Below are positions 53,270 through 63,615 of a DNA stretch of 64,000 bases, in pieces. The notes under the pieces are model-generated. The model saw only the letters and a list, made by a program, of their open reading frames with translations, had not been told where the DNA came from and searched no databases. Source of the stretch: Chamaea fasciata (taxonomy: Eukaryota; Chordata; Aves; Passeriformes; Sylviidae); contig JARCOQ010000008.1 in the NCBI GenBank assembly GCA_029207755.1, forward strand, positions 28,757,021 through 28,821,020. Direction: 5' to 3'. The number at the start of each line of letters is the position of its first letter. Positions within the stretch are counted from its first letter, which is position 1. A program made the translations under genes and the position numbers.

Positions 53270-53470
53270 GTTTCCTGGAAAAACAGAATTGTGAGACAGT
53301 GGAACAGATTGTCCAGAGAAGCTGTGGATGCCCCATCCTTACAAGTGTTCAAGGCCAGGATGGATGGGGGTCCGAGTCACCTGGTCTAGTAATGTCCATG
53401 TCCACGCCAGGGGTGCTGGAACTAGGTGATCTTTAAGGTCCCTTCCAACCCAACCATTTCATGATTCTAC
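53270..53470 (+). mobile_element. CR1 LINE, 3' fragment
   Basis: Recognisable blocks are 'gagacagtggaacagattgt', 'ccagagaagctgtggatgcc', 'gtgttcaaggccaggatgga', 'aggtcccttccaaccc' and a terminal 'atgattctac'. This is a 5'-truncated copy of about 200 bases. The left boundary is approximate, because the preceding GC-richer 100 bases do not match CR1 by eye. An antisense ORF across this interval is a shadow of the repeat. Confidence 0.92.
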
Positions 53471-53862
53471 AAAAAAGGGGTTTATGTCCTTCCCTCCAGC
53501 AGAGTCTGAAAGCAGCATTTGTCCCTATCAGGATGTTAACGTGTCCTTAACATCCTTCAGCTGCATTTGCTCCAAGCTCATTAACACTTCTTTCTCACTA
53601 GATGATACCAACCCCTCTAAACTCTTTGCTCAGGTGTGCATGTGCACCTCCCAGACTATTCTGGTCCAAATACATGGGCTAAACTAACTTTGGGTGAGTT
53701 GGGCTGCAAAAAACATTTCAGTTACTGAGTTTGACAGGCAGTAACGGTATTGCTGCTGAAGCACACACAACTAAAAAAAAACTGGAAAAACAGACTCAAT
53801 GATCTATTACCACATAAGTGAAGAAGAGGAAAAGCACCTCTCACTGCTAGTATTTCTTCCCA

Positions 53863-53907
53863 GGTTTGTTTGTTTTGGTTTTTTTTTTTGTGTTGTTTTT
53901 TTTTTTT
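53863..53907. repeat. T/G-rich low-complexity tract
   Basis: T runs are mixed with GTTT and TTTGG units, the same class as 3332-3384. A 'tttcttcccag' just before it looks like a splice acceptor, but the downstream sequence is not exon-like. Confidence 0.8.
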
Positions 53908-56900
53908 CCCACCCCAAGACCTACAGAGAAGTCAGGCTGGGGAGAGAGACAGGACACTGCAGGCACATCTTCCAACAGTGTGTCTCTGATACACTGCAGG
54001 GTGCCTAGGAGAAGACAGATGCCTCTCAGTAATGTGAGGATTGATCAGTGTAAATCAGTCACTATTGTTCTACACCAGCTGTCCCTTCATAGAGAAAAGC
54101 CCTGAGGGGAGTTAAAGGCATTTTGCAAGCAGCCAGAGGGAAAAAGGTATTTTTGGTGATAGGCAGGAGGCATTTAGATTCCAACTCGTTTCTTGTTGTG
54201 CTAAATAAAAACTAGACAAGGCAACAATTATTTAGGGTATGGTTTGAAGAGAGGTAAGACTCCTTTCAGATCTAATAGGGATAGGGAATAGCAGAGGGGA
54301 GAAGTAAATGTCATGGCCATCAAGATCCAAAAGTTAGTTGACTCAGGCCTGGAAACTGCAGCTCTGCCTAAGACCACTGTTTATGCAGAAGGCACCCTTC
54401 AGGTTTCTTTCCCTTCTTCTGAAAGGAAATCAACATTTTCACTCTGCCCAGACCCAAATGCTGTTTCAATGAGCAAGCCAATGTTACAATGCCACCCATT
54501 TGAAGGGAGCACAATATTTCTCCAATAAGCTTCAGCAGGAGGTTTGGCAGGCAGGGAGCTGTCACAGCATCTCCCCATGAAGTTTGACATGCAGAAGATA
54601 TGCTCATGCTGCAGCAAGGCACTGCCTCAATAGCGTATGGAGTATTGCAAATGGCTTAAACAGAAGGAGAGCTGCTGGAAACCACAGGAGCTTCTCTCAG
54701 GAAAGACACAGAAGAGCATCACCTGCCACTTCTGTGACATTCCAGGTGGCAGCCTGAGATCTTAGACACACAGTATTTTGTCCTGGTCACAGCTGCTAAG
54801 GAACTGGCAACAAAAAGGTTTGGTCTCAGCCCCAAGCAAGAGGTCAGGCTGCGAAAGCAGATCATTTCTCTGGTAAGGAGTTGTGAGCAGTCAGCCCTCG
54901 CACAGGAACAGCCATAGAGGGGACACTCGTGACCAGGCTCCTGAAAAGCAGCTTTGGAAATGGGGCCAAGAGCTGGCTAAACATGACAGATAAGCTCCTC
55001 TCTAGACTCTGTCCCTATCACAACCAGCCCCGGCCCTTGCCAAGGGGGAGGGCACACAGCACAGAGTTACACTATCTCTTCTGAAAGAAAATGACAAATA
55101 CAAGGGCAATGGACAAAGTTAATAGTGTAAAGTACTCCTCACTTACATAAGCTACAGTCTTAGCCTGAAGATATTATGGTAAAGATTGGTCTGTTCAGAA
55201 AAGTTCATCAAAATAAATTGAAGAAAATTATTTAAACCTGTGAGAACACTTCTTTTAACAAGCATGACTTTATTTAGTTTGCATTCCCTCTGGAAGTGAA
55301 TTAAATTAACCAGGTCCATTTGCATCTAAAATAGACAAGTAAGGTGGTTTCAGCAGTGGACTACAGTTTCTGTATAGTGTGCTCTGTATTGTGGTTTAAC
55401 TATTCCACAGAGTGTTACCTTTCCTAGACACAATTACTTGGACAAACCTTCAGTGTCATGACACAGCCAGATGCTCCTTACCTGCATTAGGGAAGAAGGA
55501 AAACAAACAAACACACACAAAATTGCAGTTTCCTACCTTTCTCTCTAGAGATATGAAAATATTTTCGGGAAATACTTCCTTAGGTTTTCGTTCACAGCCA
55601 TTTCTACCACAGTGCAAAAGGCATACACTTTTAAGAGTCCCTGGAGCAGCCCTGGAGTTCTAAGGAGTTACTTAAGTACAGCTACCCTAACAGCGGAGCA
55701 GGGCCAGGCACCAAAGAGGAGGTCACCTGTGAAAGGATGAGTAACCTTCGAGCTCACTGCTTGTACTGCAGTGCTTTCAGGAAGGCCCCACTCAGGAATG
55801 AGACCCAGCTGTGCCAGATGTCATTGAAATGCACTGTTAGTGACAGCAGAGAATGGCAGGCTCTGGGTGGGGTGGGAACTAAGGCCAGGTGAGACAAGGA
55901 AACTAAGCACCAGTTTCATCTGAGAGCAGCCAGAGAGCTCTAGTCACGGGCAGCTCTTTGCTGTCTGCTCCTGCCCAGGGCTGTGCTTGCTGGTTTGCTG
56001 AACAAAAACCACCAACAAAACAAGCACACTAGAAAGCGCATCAGTGCTTTTGTGATCCCCAGAGTGCAGACACAAGGGAGGGTTTTTTTCAGACAGGTCT
56101 GTGACTAGCACCTGCCACAAATGGTTTAAACTGACTTGGTCTTGTCTTGGTGCAGCAGGATGGGATATCTGAGCTCTGGAAGTATCCTTCAATCATATCA
56201 TTTCTGGTTTTGTACCATTCAAAAGTTATCAGTACATCTGTCATATCAAGGGGGTGGCACTTGTTCTAGCACACCGACACAACCAAGAAGATAAAAGCCT
56301 GAGCTCTAGTCCCTCATTTTCCTGGCTTGTCAACAGCCTTGCAGATTTCTCAGATATGATAGTAAACCCATATGCACAGCATCTATTTGGTGGTGCACTG
56401 CTAAAAAGTCCAGAATAGACATGGAGCAAAGAAAAATGCCATATTCAACATCAATTAAGAAGCCAAGAATGTAATTATCTAGTACAAAATCTGGGCATGA
56501 TGTCAGAACCCCTTCACAACTAACACGTCCATCTGTGTTATATTTAAGTAGATGCCACCAACTTGAGCAGAGAAATATCCCCAATATGTTCCATCACAGG
56601 GTATTTAAATCCTGTCTTACTAAGAGGAGAGAGGAAAATATAAGTATTGGTTCAGTTCACCTTCAGTTCAGAAATCACTGCAGATTGCTTTTTCAACTGA
56701 CAAATACTGTGCAATTCAGCATTTAAACTTTTTTTAATTCCATACCATCTGAATGGAAGAAATTTTAAGGTGTAAAATTGTTCAGTGGGTACTGTTAAAT
56801 GAGCTCAGAAGTCCATCCTGGCCTTAAGATCCAGAAAGTTCACCACTCAGCAGCAGTTCCCACACTAGTAACCTACTTCATGTTCAGCGGCCTGAAAGAC

Positions 56901-58983
56901 TGCATTTAGCTTTCAGCACGAGTGAGACTGACACTGTGATTACACATTCTCCCACCACACTGCAGAGCCTCCTCTTTCCTTGGTAGCACAGAGCATTTCT
57001 TGCTCTCCCCTATGAGATTACTAGTAACCACCTGCCCCCAAAAAAGAAATCCCATTTAAATGGATACATCTTCATTAATAACACGTCCCTTGGTCCCCCC
57101 CATTTGTGCAATTCTGTGTATAAGTACCCACATATCAAGCAAGAATAGGCAGATAAAGCTGCCATTGGGTACCTCCCAGCAAATGGAAACAGTTCATCAC
57201 TCAGCAAGCATGTCTGAGGAGCTCTGTCATCTGTGGGCTGACCAGCAAACTCCTGTTTTTAGAAATACTGATTTGAGTAGTCCCTTACCACATTGCTGGC
57301 TCTAAGAATTCAGTTTGCAGAGTGAGAGTGACACAGGGATCAGTGCTTGTAGCATTTAGTCTAGAGCAGGGAATTAAGGGAAGGAGGCAAGGCTTTTTCT
57401 GGAAGGGAAGATACAGCCAGGGAACTGTTTGCATCAGCAACATTTTATGACAGATCCTTGCAAGCAATGTCATAGCCTTTTCTTCTGACTATGAAGTGAG
57501 ACAGAATGTCTTATACAAGCTGCAAACATATTTGAAGAATAAACAGCTTGTGTAAGTTGCCTCTTTGAGAGATCAATTTCTAATGTCGGGGGAAAAAGAA
57601 AGAGGAAACATAAACCTTTCTTTATTTCTATTCCCTCTGTGTTGCATCAGCACAGTCCTTTGTTTACTGTCTGCAAAGATGCACTCTGATGCTAGTGGAA
57701 TGTGTATATTGAATTTGAAGAGCAGCTTTAGTTCCCAAAACTCAACCTCCCAAAAGCAAAGTTTCCCAGGAAAACACAGGACGATAGCCAAGCACGGCAA
57801 TACCACAAACATCCAATTCACAGTAAAAAATTTGATGGCTATTACATGGGTGTGTAAAACTTTTCATGAAAAGAAAAGGCAGTTTAATATTTCATCTGGA
57901 AACTCATCACTCAAACTGCAGAAGAAGCAGTCTAGGTAAAGGAATTATAAACAAAATCAGGGCAGGATTGAGGATGCTTTGAAATATACTTCTCTTCTGC
58001 TATTTCTATTGCTATGAAGTAGGAGAAGCCACAAATGATGACTATACAATGCACACTACAGACAGTCCTGATAACATCTTAAATACACAAATATGATTTG
58101 TGTTCCTGATGTCTGGGGAAGGGAATAAAGATACATGGCAATTACATTAGTGACATATAAATATGAAGGAAAAAAGTGCATAATGATGTTTTATTTGCAG
58201 AACAAAGCCTGACAATACAATGAAACATTCTATAGTGAGTGCTGCAACAAAAATCCTACTTGGCATTAGTGAGGCCAGCCTGGCACCAGAAGCAACGCTG
58301 TTGGAGATGCCAATGCTGCCCATTAATTCTTCAGCTGTGGGGGGTCCTACCATGTGTAAACACATCATCTTTGTGGTGCAAAACCAACTGTGTCTGGCTG
58401 AAGCAGTTCACAGGCTTGTCTACTACCAGGCTCCTGGTGGGACAGAGCTTCCCAAATGTTCAAGAGCAAGACTGGAAGAAGGCGGCAAAACTTTAAAATG
58501 TGTTCAGTCCATTTCTCTGAGTGTCAGAGCAAGACCATTCTAGCATTTAGTAGAATGCTAAATTCTACTGCAGGTCTGCTGAATGATGCCATTCCTGTAC
58601 CTGCCAGTGATGAAACCAGCAAGAGTCAGCACCATCATAAAACATCCCGGAGAGTTTTGCTGGGAGTGGTCCAGTTGCCAGCGCTAAAAAGCATTTTGAG
58701 TCTTGTCTTGGCCTGACAGCCATTTTATGTGTGACCTTATTAAGTGCCAGAAACTTCCAACTTTCTTATGATAAGGTGAGAACATTTAGGAGTTCAGGAG
58801 ACAAATATTAAAATTCTTGTCTGTTTCCCACACCCCCTCATAACTAGATTATCCTTTTTAATATCTTTGGGGTTGTGTTTTTTCATTCACATGAGATTTC
58901 CCCTTGGGTTTTTACCTAGCCTAAGGACTCCATAATAATGAATCAAGTTTTTGGCAGCAGCAGGCTACATCTCAGGTAAAGAC

Positions 58984-59002
58984 AAAAAAAAAAAATTTTT
59001 TT
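58984..59002. repeat. A-run/T-run palindrome
   Basis: About 12 A are followed directly by about 7 T, a rigid A-tract junction and small perfect palindrome. Confidence 0.75.
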
Positions 59003-59524
59003 AAGTATCACCAATGTCAAAACAAAAAGAAGAAAGAGCATCCTATGGATGAAAGATATCACAAGTTCAGATCACTAGGCTAGACTTCAGAGGGAGGGAA
59101 GGAACTAACATCGAGCACATCCCACATCAAAACACAGGACTTGCAGGAGATGAAAAAGTCACACAGCAGTTAGACAGGAACCCCACCCATTTCCCAGAAG
59201 CTGTAAATCTTCACATTCCTTGCACACACTTTGTCACTGTCCTACCCCTCTGGGCCATAAAAAACCAACATGTAGCAAATCATGAAGTCATACAGCAGCT
59301 GGAAGGCTCGAGGGAGAATCTGGTGCACTGCAGCTCCCTCCGCACCACCTCCTCTGGGTACAGATTACCTGTGCAAGGTGCCATGTAAACCCCACAGCAT
59401 AAAGCAGATGGGAGGAAAAACCTTGCCCAAGGCTGGAAAAACTTGGAGCCCTCTCTTCTACCTCCTCAGACAACAGTGGGTATTTTCTCTGAACCGCACC
59501 CGCATGCACAAGCAAAAAAGAATG

Positions 59525-59647
59525 GAAAAAAAAAAAAAAGAAGATGGAAAAGGAAAAAAAAAGAACAGAAAAAAATAAAAATAAGTAAAGTGAGACAAGA
59601 AGAAAAAAAAATAGAGATGAGAAGGAAAAGAGAAGAGAAAGATAGGA
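59525..59647. repeat. Purine-rich A/G low-complexity tract
   Basis: This is an almost unbroken A/G run on the plus strand, beginning with a long A run and ending in GA-rich sequence with few interruptions. On the strand of the candidate exon it is a long CU-rich tract starting about 60 bases past the second donor, with many UCUU and UUCUC motifs of the kind bound by PTB-type splicing regulators. Phenylalanine-rich ORFs here are artefacts of the tract. Confidence 0.85.
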
Positions 59648-59705
59648 GCTTTACAAAGGACGGGTTTTCAGAAGCCACTACCAGCTACAGGGTTGATCAC
59701 CTTAC

Positions 59706-59747
59706 CACACGCACGGAATCTGCCGTCAAAATAATTTTGATTTTTAC
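59706..59747 (-). other. Possible 14-codon exon extension with alternative donor
   Basis: The reading frame stays open past the first donor (GAG|GTAAAA) to a second donor 42 bases downstream (GTG|GTAAGG). The interval is a multiple of three, so both leave the exon in phase 1. Use of the second would add about 14 residues after R73. Each site matches the donor consensus about equally well by eye. RNA reads would show which is used. Confidence 0.3.
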
Positions 59748-59967
59748 CTCTCAGTTCTTCAGCTGTTGCTGGGAATTTTTCATTGTGTCTTCTACCAGGA
59801 CAGAAGGGCAGTTTTTTTAGTTCGATTAGAAAATGAGAGTAAATATCCCGTAGTACCAAAGATGACCAAACCAGGTATTCCCAAAAGACTGAAACTATTC
59901 CAACTACTGCAATGGCTAAAAAGTTAGCGATCGTTCCACTTTTCTTAAAAGACAGAGAGGGAGCCAT
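59748..59967 (-). CDS. Candidate first coding exon of a small membrane-anchored protein (partial gene)
   Basis: The exon encodes 73 residues plus the first base of codon 74, so it ends in phase 1. The ATG has A at -3 and G at +4 (strong Kozak) and is the first in-frame Met after a TAG 27 bases upstream. A short tail with K8 and K9 is followed by a hydrophobic segment at about residues 12-39 (core ANFLAIAVVGIVSVFWEYLV), then a mixed, basic stretch with KK at 51-52 and RR at 59-60. This suggests a signal anchor, but charges on both sides leave the topology open. The exon is bounded by a pyrimidine-containing acceptor (ctaatctttcag) and a GAG|GTAAAA donor. About seven CpGs fall in about 250 bases, unlike the purine-rich flank. 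The AVVGIVSVFWEY run loosely resembles the amino end of GGTA1-like GT6 glycosyltransferases, which are type II Golgi proteins. That is inferred from one short stretch, and no catalytic exon is visible here. It could still be a chance ORF. Confidence 0.5.
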
Positions 59968-59976
59968 GGTACATGA

Positions 59977-59998
59977 CTGAAAGATTAGCTAATCAGAC
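59977..59998 (-). other. Putative splice acceptor for the candidate exon
   Basis: On the minus strand the sequence runs ttgtgtctgattagctaatc and then tttcag, giving a branch-like ctaat about 10 bases before a short pyrimidine run and AG. Cutting after AG leaves a 9-base untranslated lead (TCATGTACC) before the ATG, so any promoter and 5' untranslated exon would lie at higher coordinates. The pyrimidine run is short, so this is a moderate site. Confidence 0.4.
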
Positions 59999-61033
59999 AC
60001 AAATTGAATGCATTTGGAGAACAGCCTGGTGCCCAAAGTTCACATTCCAGCTGGGCTGAGTCCCAGTCCTCTTCCACCCCAGACCTTGGCAGTGCTGCCC
60101 ACACCACAGTGGGCTCAGAGCAAAAGGGCATTTAGGATGCACTGGGCCATTCAGGCTCCAGGAGGGCATGACCAGTTCCAGTGAGCCTTTAGCACCAGGA
60201 TAATCAGCATTTTATATCCACTGCTGTTCAGGTTTATAAATCATCTGAATGAGGTTTAACACAAAAGCCCACATAAATAAGATGTCCTGCCTTGGACAGG
60301 TCTCTGACAGAGGACAGGGGCCACGCTGGTGTCAAACTAAGCTATCAGGACACTGAAGGGCAACTCAGTGGCTGCTTTGTAAGATGAGGGCATGGAAGTT
60401 TATCCTTCTGCCTCCTGTACCTTCATGAATCCCGATGTTGCTCCAAAGTATCTTCACCTCTCCAGAAATAACCAGAACTAACACACCCTGCCTTTTCAAG
60501 CATGTCATAAAAAACGCCTAGAGAAACAAGTCTTTTTGCTGTGCATCTCAATCACCTCTTTTAGGCTTTGTCTTCAATTCACCAAGATCCAAGCCACCTA
60601 TAAAAATGCGATTACTACCACAAGGCTGAGAGAAATTGCACAAATAGGTCAGTTTATCAAGACAACAAACCTATTAAGAATCCAGGAACATGAGAAATTA
60701 AACACACAGGACTCTATCACACTACCAGGTTTTGATACTGGTGAACATTACAGTGAAATATTAAACTAATTCATGGTGGGGGGAAGGAGGATAAAGAAAG
60801 GGGGTAAATTAGGAGGTGGCAGGATCACAGAGTAATTTAGGAGATGATAAAAACCGATACGCCTTTGTAAACCTCACGCAACATATGCCCAAGAGATAAA
60901 GACAATATTCTTACAAAGGACTAAATTGATACACAATACCTCAGGGATTTACTTAATTACTTCTATTACAGAATTACTCTAGGAAAGCAACTATCAATGC
61001 AACAGTTACTGAATATTTCAGGTTGCCATTTTT

Positions 61034-61048
61034 CCCCCCCCCGCCCCC
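61034..61048. repeat. C-rich homopolymer pair
   Basis: Nine C, one G, then five C. It is a likely site of length polymorphism or assembly error. Confidence 0.8.
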
Positions 61049-63589
61049 GAACAGAAGACAGCAAATCAATTTCCACTAACTCTGGTGCAACTGCTGCACA
61101 GGCAGATTTTTCAGTAGTGAGCGGTGCTAGAGCTCTTCTTACTGCATGAGAGCCCTACTGATATCAATGTGTACGCAGAACAGAGCATTAAATGCTGTTT
61201 GAGGCATCCAGTACCTGGACCCATGTGGCTGAGCACCTTAAAAATCCCATCCTATACAAACATTACTCAAATCTTATTTTCCAGGTGGACAAAAGTAAAA
61301 CAGGCAGCACATAACCACAGGAGAGCTGACACAGATCCATCTGCATTCCAGGTAGTTCATCTCTCCTTCTTGATGAATAAACAGTGCTGCTTGAAGGAAA
61401 TGAAAGCACAATGCAAGGACTTGATTAACACACTGCTGAAAATCTGTCTCTAAATCAGTCATCACTTACATATATTAAGCATGCTGAGGCTGAGGTGGAA
61501 CATACAGTTCTACTTCTCCTACTGTGTGACTTCTTGTTGAATGCTATTCCAATTGCCAACTAGGAAGCATCTCTATGAGGTGCTAGGAGATCTCCACAAG
61601 ATTCAAGTTGATTCCCTGTTACAGTAAGAAATTGTTTTTAGCCCTGCTGAAGGGAATTTATTTATGAAAAGGAGAGAGACTGGTTTTCATACCAACATCT
61701 TCTGAGAAACACTTAAACTGAAATGCTGCACTTTCAAGAGAGCCACCATGCAGGTGCAGATCAATCATAGACCATTAACATGCATTGACGGAGAGAAAGG
61801 CCAACACATACACATATTTTGGGAAGTGAAGGATGACGAGTACTAATGTAATGTTGTTATGATGGAGACATAGAAAAGGACTGAGTGAGAAGGAGCCCTG
61901 AATCAGAGAGACAAACAAAAGACGTGCTCAGGTACTTCAGAGCTTTGCTATCAGAGATCCTTGCAGAAGGTTTGCAGCAGTATTTGGGGAGAAAAGAGAT
62001 CAGTGCATTTCAGTTTCTCTTTCAGTGAGGTTACTGACACAAGACAAAAAAAGAAGGTATTTATTTTTCGTGGTACCTTAACAGTCACCCACTCGCACTG
62101 AGTTAATAAACTACAAAGACTTAACTGTATCCTTGAACAAGGAACCTCAGAAAGTTACAATAAAACAGGTTTGGATGGGAAAACAGGAGTAAATCTAACC
62201 TCAGTCCATGGGCTTGTTTGATGTTTGTATGTGGCATTCTTATCTCCTACTCCTGGTCCCCCACCCACTCCCACACAGAATCCCCATCCCTTTTTAAGTC
62301 TGATTCAGAGTCCAATAAACTCTCTTGTGAAATTCCCTGTCCCTTAGCCCATAGCCTAACAAAAATGCCAGTGCTTACTCAAGACTATCTGCGCTGAGGG
62401 CAGCTGGTCTCCTCACATGACTTCAGTTAAGCATCTGCACCCACAGGCTGAAGCTCTTCCCATGCGCCCGTACAAGTCTGCGGGTCAGCTGGGCAGAGAA
62501 TAAATCTCACTGTTATCTCTGCCGTGAGGGCAAGGCAGATCACCGATAAACAGTACACTTCTTTCTCAGTTAAGAATTATAAAGCCCCATTCACATGTAA
62601 AGTAATGCCTACATGAATTCTAGAGTGTGTTTTCAGAGCCTGAAAGTGCATCAAAGCCAACACACGGAAAAGGCCGGCCTGAGAAGAGACAGCCTTACAT
62701 GCAGAGAGAAGATGACACTTCCATGCAGTGAAGCATATTTGTAATCTGTATTTGTCTTCAGGTTTATGTCCTTGTGTTATTCTGGGACAGTCATCACCCC
62801 ACCGCAGTAAATCCAAAAGCAGGTCCTCTAGAGCAAACTGATCACAGGAATACACGAAAACCCCTCTTTTAAGAGACAGGATTTGTAGTTGGTGGAGCAT
62901 CACTTATTCACTGTGTTCTGCTTCCAGCACCATGCTGCCTTTGGAAACAAGTAAATTCTCAAACACAGGATTTCTTTTTCTCCCCTCCCTCAGCATTGGA
63001 TAACTTTTTAATAGAATGCAATAATTAGCACTTTTTTATTCCAATCAAACTCAATTCAAGAAGCCAAGATCATTGCCTCTAGCTGATGAGACTCAGAGGT
63101 ACCAACTATACTCATCTTTTTGGCAGGGGTGCTATCTCTTTTGAAAGACAGACTCCTCCAGGTTAACAAAGAGAACCCAGAGCCTACCTTCCAAATCCAG
63201 TGACCCCAGAAAAATTATTTTAAGAAGCAGCTCAGTTAAGACTGAACAATGATAGCTACTTTTACTCCTGTCACCTTATAGATTCAGAACCATCAGACTG
63301 CATTAACCCTTCCATGAAGTCTGACTAGCACAGCCTTGGACCGGAGAGTTTGGGGACAGAAAAATCCAGCAATGACAAGAGAAGATAATTCACACAACAA
63401 ACTCATGCATCCTCAGCTAGGGAATCCAACAAGCTGCCTTTCCCCCAAAAGGGACCTACTACCAAGAATTTCACTCTCTTGAGAAAGAGGAGTTTTTAAC
63501 AGGCTCCATTGCCTTATAAAAGTGCTCAGGAGTCAACACAAGAGTCACTCTGCTTTAAATGTCCGTGGATCATAACAGAAGTGTACTAT

Positions 63590-63615
63590 TTCTCCTGGTT
63601 TGGAAACCAGGAGAA
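63590..63615. repeat. Perfect inverted repeat, 12-base arms, 2-base centre
   Basis: TTCTCCTGGTTT is followed by GG and then its exact reverse complement AAACCAGGAGAA. No coding sequence or repeat family is recognised around it. The loop is too short for a microRNA precursor. Confidence 0.88.

Larger units (their letters stand above)
53471..59524. other. Non-coding or intronic sequence downstream of the candidate exon
   Basis: If the minus-strand exon at 59.75 kb is real, this should include its first intron. I found no convincing next exon. Two minus-strand frames (57010-57207 and 57573-57821) look faintly protein-like but lack good splice pairs. A good plus-strand acceptor (gttttatttgcag) ends at 58200, ahead of a frame open to 58543, without other support. 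Confidence 0.45.

Noticed and set aside
53167..53352. Minus-strand ORF overlapping a CR1 copy
   Set aside because: Antisense shadow of the repeat.
56330..56584. Hydrophobic minus-strand ORF of 84 codons
   Set aside because: T-rich sequence gives the hydrophobicity. There is no splice pair or family resemblance.
57010..57207. Minus-strand frame with a stretch faintly like GT6 enzymes (RDVLL...P...W)
   Set aside because: Only a few scattered residues match, the conserved WEGT-type core is absent and no good donor follows. It is probably coincidence.
57573..57821. Minus-strand ORF with a signal-peptide-like start
   Set aside because: The hydrophobic start is short, no cleavage-site or domain context follows and splice signals are weak.
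59466..59678. Phenylalanine/leucine-rich minus-strand ORF
   Set aside because: It is a translation of the purine-rich tract, with no independent coding signal.
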